Shown here in pieces: positions 11,297-23,200 of a stretch of DNA of 62,000 nt. Source of the stretch: Phoronis australis (lineage: Eukaryota; Phoronida; Phoronidae); contig NMRA01000409.1 in assembly GCA_002633005.1 (NCBI GenBank), forward strand, positions 1,983 through 63,982. The letters run 5' to 3'. The position numbers and the translations under genes are program-made. Below the pieces are notes generated by a model. That model was not told the origin of the DNA and did not search any database. It saw only the letters and a list, made by a program, of their open reading frames with translations. Numbering within the stretch: the first letter of the stretch is position 1; each line of letters opens with the position of its first letter.

Positions 11297-14200
11297 CTGA
11301 AAAGAAAACAACGTTGTGCAATTCAGATCCTGGCGTGCGTTCAGTAACGGTAGGACCTACGCTAGGACCTAGCTAAAATCTAGCCAAAGTCACGTGATCT
11401 CTTTTAAAATACACGTCAATATCTCGCGTAATCTCGCGAAGTCTTGCTTTTTAGCGAGGTCCTGCCGTTACTGAACAGGAGGCTGTTGTCTAGACAATAA
11501 GCGCTTACACGGAAACAGATTTATTCGAAGGAAACGACGAAAATCTTTAACAACACACTCAGTCTAAAATTGAAACAAGTGACCTATTTCCAGCGTATGA
11601 CCTCGAAATCTGACACATGCGAAGCCTCGGTGACGTAGACAACAAGAACACCACCAGCACTGAGAAGCAGGGATCAGACGCCATCAGCCAGCAGGAATTC
11701 ACTGACGTTTGTATTCAGAAGCTGACTATGTTCATGATACACAATTCTCGCAATCTCGTTTTCAGATCAAGGACCTGTTTCATGAAAAGTGATTTGGGAC
11801 TTTAGAAAAATACATGTATGTTGTCTTGCGCTCTCAGTTCACAGTTGCCAAATAAAGGTTTAGTCACGCATCTAGCTACCATCACTGCCTGGAAATAATG
11901 TGTACAAATTTTGCAAGTATTCACAAGTAGCAGTTATGGGTATATTCTAAGATACTTAGTCCTTTTCGTGAAGTGAGTTTTAATTATTTTTTGCAAATAC
12001 TTATTTGAAGCATGTAGACAAAATTTCAGTGTAAAGCCTTAATCCTCTTTTCATCAAACACTTCCCGAATTACTGCAGGAATCGTTCATGACGTCACAAA
12101 TTTGCGTACGGTCGTACATGTACAACACTACCATAAGCACAACTTCGTAAAACGACGAGCCAACACATGTAGACATGTCTACGATCACTAAGCCATGATA
12201 CTTTCCTGAGGCTCACTGTGCCCGAGACGCGAGCCTCGACTGAAAAAATAACGTTTAATGAGGCATGCTATAAGAAAATTGAGTAATCACGCAACCTCAT
12301 TTTGGAAAAAATCACATCCCCAGCGATGTTACTGGTTGATTTTTTGATTGAATGTGGACGACGAACCTCTCTTTTGGCGTCTTTGTGACTAAGGTTTCTG
12401 CCTAATACTTACGCAATGGAGAGAGGGGAGGTGATAATCCGCTGTCGTTGGATTTGGACGTGGGTAGATGACTTTGTGCGGTTGACGAAAAATAGATGTC
12501 GCACTAAAACGAGACATGGTGTCCATAATTCGCAAACGGTCACGTGTCTAATACATGTACGTTCGAAAAGTGATTGACATTGCGAAGTTTCTACATCAAA
12601 GAGTGCAAATATAATCGAGTCTTTTCCCTAAATCTTGACTACGTGCATGGTCATCCCATGTATACATTTACCCCACAAGACGCGTTACTGCTAACTCCAA
12701 ATAAAAGTACGGCAATTTTCACAAAAATCTATTTGATAAGTAGATGCAAACTGTTGCTCGCTACTCACTTTTCATACGTTAATTTCTTTAGGCACAGTTA
12801 AACCAAAATTCTTGTATACACAAAACAGGCGTGCGTTCCGTTGACGCGAGGACCTCATGAAAACGCAAAATCATTCGAGATTTCACGATATATTGCCATG
12901 CACTACAAGTGCAGCATCTGACCGCATTAGCTTTTTTCGCGAGTTACTTGCGTCTACGGAACTTAGCCCAGGATAAGCGTCTACACTTGCCACCGTCTCA
13001 GCTGTTTACGTGCAAGTTTGCTGACGTGTCATACACCGGCGACGTACCTTGGATGTTATGAGGAATAAGCGGGGGAATGTCATCGTGTGAACGAGGTTGC
13101 CATTGATGATGAGACGAATTTCTATCGTGTCTGGAGTGAATGCCATAATGTAAGGGAATGCGCAGACTGAAATAAGGCCAATCAAAACCATTTATTTTGA
13201 TGAAAGCTAACGTGATATGCTATGGCTTAAAATTACAAGGTCATCCAAAACCATTAAGTCGTTTAGTTATGGCAGAGATACAAGTTGCCTGTTGTACATG
13301 TCTACAAAGACTTACGCAGCATGGGCACATCAGCGAGGATCGGGGGCTCGTTCCCCCTCCCCCAATTTGGCCAATTGGGCAAAAACGTCCGCCACAGTGA
13401 AACAAACAGTCCGAGTAAAGGAGACAAAAGTCCACAAAGCCCACGGGAAGTCGGCGCGGATGCACGATCTGTGGGCTTGAACCCAGTGGCCCCGTTTTTT
13501 GTCCACGTCAATTTCTTTCAGTAAAAGGTCCGCATACCGAAATATTCAAGCCCCCCCCCTATATCTTAGGCTGGGTGGGCGCATACTTAGCAGTTATCTT
13601 TAAAATGTCGACTTTGATGTCGACCTTAAAGTCGACCTTACCTATTGACTGCGGAGTGAGATTCCAACTGAAGTCAAACTCGTGACACTTTTCTTGTTTT
13701 AACCTTTGGAAATGGCACATTTCTGAAAAAAATCAATGCCTTTATACAACAAGTTATGCCGTCATTTTGACCTACATGTACTTACATAGAAGTCAGTACT
13801 CATACTTTCGGGAAATTGTCTAACCTACATCGACGAGAAACAAGAAGGCAGATGTTAACCATTACACAAGTGACGTGGTCAGTTACAAGACTTGCATACA
13901 TATGATCAACCAATCACCTAGCTACAGTTACAACTGACGAGGCCAGAATGTCGTGAGGGGATCAAGCACGATTGATGAAGGACCTGAAAGATCTGCGTGT
14001 TTTGGAGCTTTTTTGGTTTTGCCTCATAAATCCTTTTAGAGCTATGCCGATTTTGAAAGAATAATCAAAGTGTTTTGTACACTAAACTGTTGGAGCTCAG
14101 TTGACCAACTAGCAAATAGAATGCGTTTCAAAGCGTTCTTGTATCTGTCTATCGATTCAGGTTTGATGGCATTTTGCAAATTCAAAAAATAATTGACCTG

Positions 14201-17200
14201 AATTACCTTACTATACGAAGTAACATGCAAATTGCATACCATACCTGTTTGACCTTAACAAGTATTACTCACGGAAACTCACGATCGTACCAGTCTCATG
14301 GGAGGCGCACCATAGGGGGCTGGGGCTATAGCCCCCCCACTTCTTTCAGGGCTACGCCGCAAGTGGGCTATAGGCGGTACACCACAGGGGGGCTGGGGGG
14401 GGGCTTTAGCCTCCACTTTTTTCAGTGCTGCGCCGCCCATGAGTCTAATGACAACTCACGATTGTAACAGAGAAGGAGTTCTGTTTCGTCGTCCTCGTAA
14501 ACGTCTATGGCAGAAACAATGTTGCACTTGTTTGTCTCGGCGTTGTACAGGGACAAACTATCGCCAGTCCGTTCATTGATCAAGTCAAACTGGTTCTTGT
14601 ACCCAATGCAGATCTGATTGTCTTCCTCCCTGGTGCCGTCAATGAGAGTGATGACTTGAGGTGTTTCTGGAGTCTGAATCTCCTACAGGGATTACGTAAC
14701 ATTATCAAGTTACTGGCAGCCTCAAACGCAGCACTGAGCATAACCTAACAAGTCGAACAGTCGAGTATTCTTTCTATTCTAAAAGTACTCTGTATGTGCA
14801 CAGCAAAGCAAACTGCGGTCAACAGAAATGATGATATCAAAACTGACGGCGTGCTGACAGGAATATTTTTCGCATCAAAACAGATGTCTGATATTTCAAG
14901 GTTGATATTCTTCCTAGAAAACTATTGCCTGGAATTGACACGAGGAATAGTGTTAAGAGTAAATTTCCATTTATACATGTATGATGGTGATAGAATATCG
15001 GGTGTTCCTCTAAGGTCAGTAGAGATCCACGTTGTCGCATTTTGTCAAGAAGGAGATGTGGATCCAACTCAAGACAATCCAACACGCTTTCCCCAAATAC
15101 AGCTAAGAATTTGCAACTAGGAGTTTTAGAATACCAAAGTATCGTTCCACGATGGCTTGAACTACCTTACAGAAATGTGCAACCTTTCTTACCCTGATGA
15201 ACTGGAATCCTTCAACAGTGTCGTGGTCACACGTCTGGCACCACGCGGTCCACGCTGTGGAATGTTTCCATGTGAGCACCTGCAACTTCTTGCCAACGGC
15301 AACAATCATGCGCAAATGACTTCCGCCGGGGCGACTGAGAGCGTAAAATGAGCAACCTGCGTTGGAAATAGGGAGTTCATTAGTTAAAAAATGAAAAACG
15401 AAACAGCTTGCAGACACACACTAACAACAGTTTCTCGTTTCACTGAAGTTCTAGGCAGAACCCAAAATATATGACAGGAAAACTAACAGGACATAATACG
15501 GTCATTGATTGAATCTAATTAAACATGGGCCCTATATTTCAAATTAATTCCCATATGTAAGAGCGTCTGTCAACACATTACCCTTCGTCTTTTCCAGTTT
15601 GTGCTCCTTCAGATCGTTCTTACTCCTCACAAAATCTTCATTGTACTCTCCCTCGAAGTCACTCAAGCGGAACACATGAACCCGACTTTCTTTCCCTTTC
15701 TCAACTCTCAGTAGTAATAAGCCGTGAGCCTCGACAACGTTAATCTGCTTGACGGAGACTGTTCTGTCGAAAATCAATCGACGCGGACAATTTTCTGGAG
15801 ATAATAAAAAAGTTCGTTACAGAAATTATATATCATCGTAACTTTGTAAAATATGTCAAAACACATACATCTAGAGAAACATCCGGGTTTATTTGCAAGG
15901 GTCACTGTAGTATAGTGATTTAGTCGTAGGCATGTTTTATGCGGAACAGTTACTTCCGGTTTAGCCACCATGTTGGTAATTGTCTTTGGTTTTTCCAGTG
16001 TAGAACAAATCGTTAATTAGAGTAACCATCTGCGTTGTTGACGACGAACGAAAGATCTAACATTGGCGACGAGGATTCCAGGAAATAACAGGGACAATTA
16101 TTTTGACTGGGAACTGACAATTACACAAAATGGAGGCTGGTGAACATGAACCGGGAAGTCACGTTTGCAGCCCAGGTATGGCTGGGTTGGGACTTAAAAA
16201 CTTCGACTGTCAAAAATTTAGCTGCATCATGGAAGTGTTGGAAACGTGCAGCGTTGTTGATGATACGTGCCCAAGGCGTCAAAGATGAGGACAGGAAGGT
16301 TGCCATTTTGCTTCACAACGGAGGTTTGGAATTGCAAGAAATTTATTACACTCTGGTTGATGAAGGTGAAACTTTGACTTTAGATCAAGCTTTGGCAGAG
16401 TTAGATAAGTATTTCACGCCAAAGACAAACACAGCATTTGAGAGACATGTTTTCAGACAACTAAAGCAAGAACAGAATGAAACTGTTGATCAGTATTTGT
16501 GTCGCTTGAGAGCAAAAGCTCTTAATTGTAACTTTGACAATGTTGATGAATCCTTGAGAGATCAGTTGATTGATAAGTGCTATAACCCTTTATTGAAAAG
16601 GAAATTTCTAGAAAAAGGGGGTGATGTGAAACTGTCTGATTTACAAGATGTTGCGCGCGCATTTGAGCAAGTTGATTTGCAAATGAAAGCCATGTCTCTA
16701 GGCGCCAATAGTCAGGCTGTTAATGCTGTTGGTCAAAGGAAGGTTGAATGCTTTAACTGTGGCCGTCAGGGACACTTGTACAAGGACCCGACTTGTCCTG
16801 CAAAATCGCAGAAGTGTCGAAAGTGTGGAAGAACTGGTCATTTTAAAGCCCGGTGTAAAGGTGAGGGTGCAGGGACGCAGCACTCTGATAAACCTAAAGC
16901 ACGTGACAATAAACAGCGAGATAAACCACGCGAGAAAGCGCACGCGAGAAAGCAAGCAAATAGCGTCGACAACAGTCATGCTTTCGTAGTTAATAACTTA
17001 AACAATGTATCAACAGCCGGAATGTCTTTGAATATTGGTGGTGTGTTGTTAGAAGATATTTTGATTGACTCAGGAGCTGATGAAAATGTTATTAGTTCTC
17101 AAACGTGGGCTAAGCTCAAAGCTTCTCAGATTAAATGTATCTCGCGTAAAGGATATGATAAACCTTTATATGCGTACGGATGTAGTACCCCACTACCGGT

Positions 17201-20200
17201 GTTGGGAACTTTTGACTGTGTTGTTGTTTGTCCTGAGAACTCGAAGGAATGTGACGCGTCGTTTGTCGTTGTCGATGGAAACGGACGGTCATTACTGGGC
17301 AGGCGTTCGAGTGAAGCTCTGGGAGTCCTTCGAGTTGGACCCGAAATCAATGCGGTCGATTTGACTGATCGGTATGCGTCAGTATTTTCGGGAATTGGAT
17401 GTCTGAAGGACTATTCTATGACCCTAAACATTGATGAATCTGTGAAACCGGTGGCACAGCCTGTTCGCCGGGTGCCTTTCAACCTACGAGAGAAAGTCGA
17501 TGAGAAACTCGACGAGTTGTTACGAGATGATATCATCGAGAAAGTTCCAGACGGTCCTACTCCGTGGATTTCACCACTTGTCGTCGTGCCGAAATCCGAT
17601 GGAGACGTACGTATTTGTGTAGACATGCGTAGGGCAAATGCCGCGATCATTCGTGAGCGTCAACCCATACCGACCGTGGAAGAACTTTTATATGATTTAA
17701 ACGGGAGTACCATATTTAGTAAGCTGGATTTGAAAGCTGGTTTCCACCAGATCGTCCTCGATGAACGCAGTCGATATATCACAACATTTGTCACGCACAA
17801 GGGTTTGTACCGATACAAACGACTCATGTTCGGCGTAGCTAGTGCTCCGGAAAAGTACCAGCAAATAATTGCGGACATTTTCAAGGACATGGAGGGTGTC
17901 GCAAATATTGCAGACGATTTGATCATACACGGGAAAGACATTCAGTGTCACAACCGGAATCTCGAAGCAGTTCTGAAGCGGTTGAGCGAAGTAGGCTTAA
18001 CAGTGAACCAAAAGAAGTGTGAATTTCGTATGTCCCGTTTAACATTCTTTGGTCACACGATTACGAGTGAGGGAGTTATGCCGTCGGAAGAGAAGGTTGC
18101 AGCCATCCGAGACGCTGAACCTCCTAAGACTGCAAGTGAAGCTCGTTCGTTCTTGGGACTAGTACAGTATGTTTCGAAATTCATCCCCGATGTATCCTCA
18201 GTTTGTGAACCTATCATGCGTCTGACGCGGAAGAACATTCGTTTTGAATGGACATCCGAGCAACAGAAGTCATTTGAACGGTTGAAGTCGCTTATTACGC
18301 GCGCAGAGACACTGGTGTTCTACAGTGGTGATCGTAAAACTAGAATCGTTGCCGATGCGTCGCCGGTGGGTTTGGGCGCTGTATTGACACAGTTACACAA
18401 CGGCCTGTGGAGAGTTGTTTCCTATGCGTCGAGGAGCCTCTCCGAGGTTGAACGCCGTTACTCGCAGACCGAGAAGGAGGCTCTTGCCTTAGTTTGGGCG
18501 TGTGAACGTTTTCAACTCTATGTCTATGGTCGTGAGTTTGAATTGGAAACGGATCATAAACCTCTAGAATGTATTTTTGGTAATCGAGCGTCGAAGCCAT
18601 CCGCACGAGTTGAACGTTGGGTGCTGAGGTTACAAGGCTTTGACTTTAAGGTGGTCTATCGTCCTGGAAAGACCAATATTGCGGATGCCTTGTCTCGTTT
18701 GAATCGTTCGAATTGCCCGGATGGTGGCAAATCAGAGGTTGATCACGTGTTGGCCATAGCTCGATCCGCGACTCCAGCGACATTGACTCCGCGTGAACTG
18801 GAACAAGAATCGGCAAAGGATCCTGATTTGATTGCTTTACGTTCGCACATCATGTCTGGTCATTGGACTGGTTGTAAGACAGCATCATTCATTGCAGTTA
18901 AAAATGAGTTGTGTGTTGTTGGACATTTGATTCTACGTGGAAACCGAATTGTCGTGCCGAAATCAATGCGTGCAAGAATCATTGAAATTGCTCATGAAGG
19001 CCATCAAGGCATTGTAAAAACTAAAAACCGTCTACGAACGAAAGTTTGGTGGCCTAAGATGGACTCTGAAGTGGAACGAATATGTAGGTCATGTCATGGA
19101 TGTCAAGTGGTGGCAGGGGAGTTTGCACCACCTGAACCAATGCAACGAACGGAACCACCGACTGGGCCTTGGCAAGACTTGGCCATTGACTTATTGGGCC
19201 CATTGCCCAGTGGCGAAAGTATTCTTGTTGTTGTAGATTATTTTAGTAGATACTTTGAAACTGTTGTGCTCCATTCCACCACGACGGAAAGAGTGATTAT
19301 GGCATTGGAGCCTATCTTTTCGCGATACGGTTACCCTTTCTCGGTTAAATCGGATAACGGAACTCAGTTTGTAAGCCAATTGTTCGAGGCTTATCTTAGT
19401 GAACGGGGAATTGAACATCGACTCTCCCCTCCATTATGGCCTCAAGCCAATGGAGAGGTAGAACGACAAAATCGTACTTTGCTGAAATCTATCAAGATTG
19501 CGGTGCTCGAAGGCAAAGATTGGAGAAAGGAACTACAGGGTTTCTTGTTAGCGTATCGATCAACACCGCATTCGACCACGGGTGCTTCCCCGGCATTTCT
19601 TATGTTTGGGCGGGAAATTCGGACAAGATTGCCTGAACTACGACCGGATGCCCATGTGACTCTCGAGAATGTTCGTGATCGAGACTGGTGTAAGAAACTT
19701 GAAGGGAAATCGTACAGCGATGAAAAGAGACGCGCAACGAAAAACGATTTAACTCTTGGGACAAGTGTGTTACTCAAGAACACTAAATCGTCTGGGAAAT
19801 TAGATCCCAAATTTGAAGCAGAACCTTACGTTCTTAAGGAGAAGGAAGGACATACAGTGACTGTAGAAGGTCCACAGGGAACCTTCACCAGAGACAGTTC
19901 ATTTGTAAAACCATTCGTTGAACGCGAGACTGCACCAGAGTCGTCTCCATCTGCTGAGCCATCAGGCGAACCGCAACGGAGTATGGAACGACCAAAACGG
20001 ACTATTAAAGTCCCATCACGATTTGATGACTTTGTTTTAAACAAGTAGTTGCTCTCATGTTTAAGGGGGGAGGGAATGTAGTATAGTGATTTAGTCGTAG
20101 GCATGTTTTATGCGGAACAGTTACTTCCGGTTTAGCCACCATGTTGGCAATTGTCTTTGGTTTTTCCAGTGTAGAATAAATCGTTAATTAGAGTAACCAT

Positions 20201-23200
20201 CTGCGTTGTTGACGACGAACGAAAGATCTAACAGTCACGTACTGTGTTGCCCGAACTAGGGTGCGTTCACACGATACACGGTACAGGTTTGATGCTAACA
20301 TGGGTCTGTTCGTGAACAAGTCGAACTGTAGACAAATGTTTAATTACAGGATATCATTTAGCTCTCTAGTGGAGATTTGTGAGCGTTCGTGCCTCGCGAG
20401 TATCTTGAGCTTACGGAACGCGAATCCAATCACAGATTCCAGTATGCGGAAACACAACAGCATCTGAATTCTGTTGTGGCGGCTGTGGCCGTTGTAACCC
20501 AAACGAAGTTAAAACGTTGAAATTCATACATTTTGGTGTCGACGGGTTCAAACCAACTAAATAGTCCAAATGAACAACTCCTGTAGAAGACACAAAGGCG
20601 CAAAGTTTCGCACATTTTGAAGGGCTTTTACTTCCGATTGACTTTCAACAAAAGTGTAGAAAAACTACAATGCGTGGATGTTTTTATTGACGACCATAGT
20701 TTTCGGTCCAAGTTTTTTACGATTTAGATCCAGCTGTAGCAGGTGGAGAAACGTATCAAGCACATTAATGTAAAACTAGGGGCAAATTCGGTGGACTCTT
20801 TTGTATTCCATGACCTGTTTTCTGATACTTCATAAAGAACGTATTTTTAATTGACTGATTTCGAATATGCAACACATGAACCGAGATGCACCGCTGTTAG
20901 ATCAAAGACACGTGCGATTATGCCAATTATGATTTCAACCCTATGAACAAGCGCGTCTGTTCTAATCCATTTTTGTACTCTGATATTAATTTAAGAGTGT
21001 CGCAACGAAACTGATATTGTAATGAGCCGGACGTCAAGACTGAGCACGACTTGCTGCAGTATTTTTGAGCAGGGGTTTGTACATTCCGTTTTCTTATTGG
21101 CTGCACGGCCAACAGACTTGATTGCGTGTACATGTACATGTAACTACTTGCGTGAATTGTACGTGCGATTTTGTTCGAATTACGTAACCAGAAATGAGTG
21201 GCAAACACACGTCAAGCTTTTATTGAAAATAAAGTGCTGGACTGCTTACTAATTAGAGTCTTTCAAACCTTTATCTTGCAAAGGTTAATTAAGCGTTTCG
21301 CTAAGCTTGATTGATATAGAATGAAAATGCACGTTCTACTGATTAGTACCCTTGTAGATAACTAACATAATTTTCCGTGACTGACAAGCGTAACCACAAT
21401 TTTAATTTGCCAACAAATTGCGTAATTATTCAAGGGGTTCCGACACAGTTAATGTTTACTTGTTTAAATTTTGATCCTTTGTATTTTGACCTTTTGACCT
21501 ACTTAAAGTGGAGGATCCACCAGTCACAGCAGCCAAAACAGAAACATCTCGGGCACCAATGTGAAAATAACTAAGGTTACTAAAAAATCACGTCTTTTTA
21601 TATTAAAGATTGAAATCTTTTTGAGAATTCACTGTAGATCAATTCAGTTGCGCCAATGAGCTATCATTGGTGCATGTTGTCAGTCGACAGGGTTATTGAT
21701 TTTCCTACGTCCGCGTAATGCATTTTCGGGGTGTTAGGATTACCTGAAATTTTAGAGTTCTGTTTTTTAAACAAAAAGGCGCACCGTATTTTATCTTTAA
21801 TGTTTTAGTTTGATTTCCCTTAAACGTTCTTTGCAATAAGCAAAAAATTAAGGGTCATCGCCTCCCGAGCTTTTTTTAGCTCAATAAGTGCCATGAATTA
21901 TTTAAATATCACGATTGTCTCGCGGTATTTCACGAAATGACCATTCTATCATGTTTTAATATAGTGGAAAAAATTATGCGTGCATCTCAAGGATAGAAAA
22001 TTCTTCTTAAATAAATTCAAGAGTGCCGTTTTAGGGTAAATAAAATCACAGTTAGTGGCCATACTTGCATACTCAAGTGTTTAGATAACATGACGTCATC
22101 ATGAAATTTGATATCGTGCACTATAAAACAACTCCATGAAACTAACACAACGCCCAAGAAACTTTTTTCGAATCCAACAATCAGTCATTTGAAATCAAAA
22201 GAATGGCTGGATTGCAAAACACATCGATTACGTAATACGCTGTATAAGTTTGATTCTTGCATGACGTAAAGTGTGTAATTCAGCAACCTTAATTGCAACG
22301 TGACGCGTGTGTTAATGCGACGGCATTGTTGCTATCCAGCGCCTGCATGTAACTTTGATGCAACCGGGCTCAATGTTTCCAGAAAGAGTCGATGTCGTAA
22401 AAACAATGAACGCTTAGTTGCTGCTTTTTTCGCGAACTGTATCAAAACACCGGGAAAGAGAGACCAGGTCGGAGGAAAAACATAGTCTTTCAGAGAAATT
22501 AGAAGGCATGCAAATTCGCCTTAAGCAACGAGGAATCATGTTTAAGAGACTTGTCAAACTGTGCGGCTATTCACATACAGGCCCTCCGTGTTGAAATCGT
22601 TGGATAGGATTATTGGACCACGCTGGATGGAGTTGTGTCATATAGCAGTTAGTAGACAGATCGTGTATCATGCCTTGTTACGTGAAGTTGAACATTCTGT
22701 AGCGGGATTTTGTTCCATTACATGTGTCTATGACCGTTGTACGTGAGGATGAATTTTGTTTGATATCGAAATATTGGCTGGAGGAGGCAGTGTGGCCTGG
22801 TTGATAAGTGCCCGCTTTCTTTACTCCAGGTCGTGGGTTCAAGTCCCACCAGGTCACATTGCTAAACCTTTGAGCCAGGTTTCTAGCTCCTCAGCTCGTT
22901 TTTAATAAAGCATAAAAATATTTCCAGGTGATCAGTGCAATGGGCCCACATGCGAGACCTGCGCACGTCTGGTACAACGTGTATCAGACCGCCTGCAATT
23001 ATTTTTTTTTAAATATTGGCTGAAAACTAGTCTTGAGAAATAATCACTGTTCATACCTTCCAAAACAAAAGTTCCATTTTCAGTAGTAACTATGAGCTTG
23101 TCACCCCAGGAGTCGCCGCAAAGAATCTCGCTATCGAGGTCTCCCACAAAGCACCGTGGCACCCACGGTTCTCGTTTTAAAAGACTTGTAGAAACGAGGC

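Larger units (their letters stand above)
15906..20233 (+). mobile_element. Complete Ty3/gypsy LTR retrotransposon (Mag-like)
   Basis: 4,328 bp with LTRs, primer site, a single gag-pol frame, polypurine tract and a matching 5-bp target duplication. There is no chromodomain after the integrase and no envelope gene. The tRNA-Ser primer site, paired CCHC knuckles and the single frame fit the Mag-type lineage, though a tree would be needed to place it. Two differences in 157 LTR bases (1.3%) and an uninterrupted 1.3-kb-codon frame indicate a recent insertion. It lies antisense in GARNL3 intron 13, so its transcription would run against the gene. Confidence 0.95.
15795..23056 (-). other. GARNL3 intron 13 with gypsy element and SINE
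   Basis: 7.3-kb intron, the largest between well-supported exons. It holds the complete retrotransposon at 15906-20233 (antisense to the gene) and a tRNA-like SINE at 22792-22915. Without the element the intron would be about 2.9 kb. The rest (20239-22780) shows no gene. Confidence 0.85.

Noticed and set aside
16698-19810. Several ORFs of 70-120 codons antisense or out of frame within the gypsy element
   Set aside because: They are shadows of the gag-pol frame.
22792-22857. Functional tRNA gene
   Set aside because: Acceptor and T arms are good, but the anticodon stem does not pair and the body is too short, so a SINE is the better reading.
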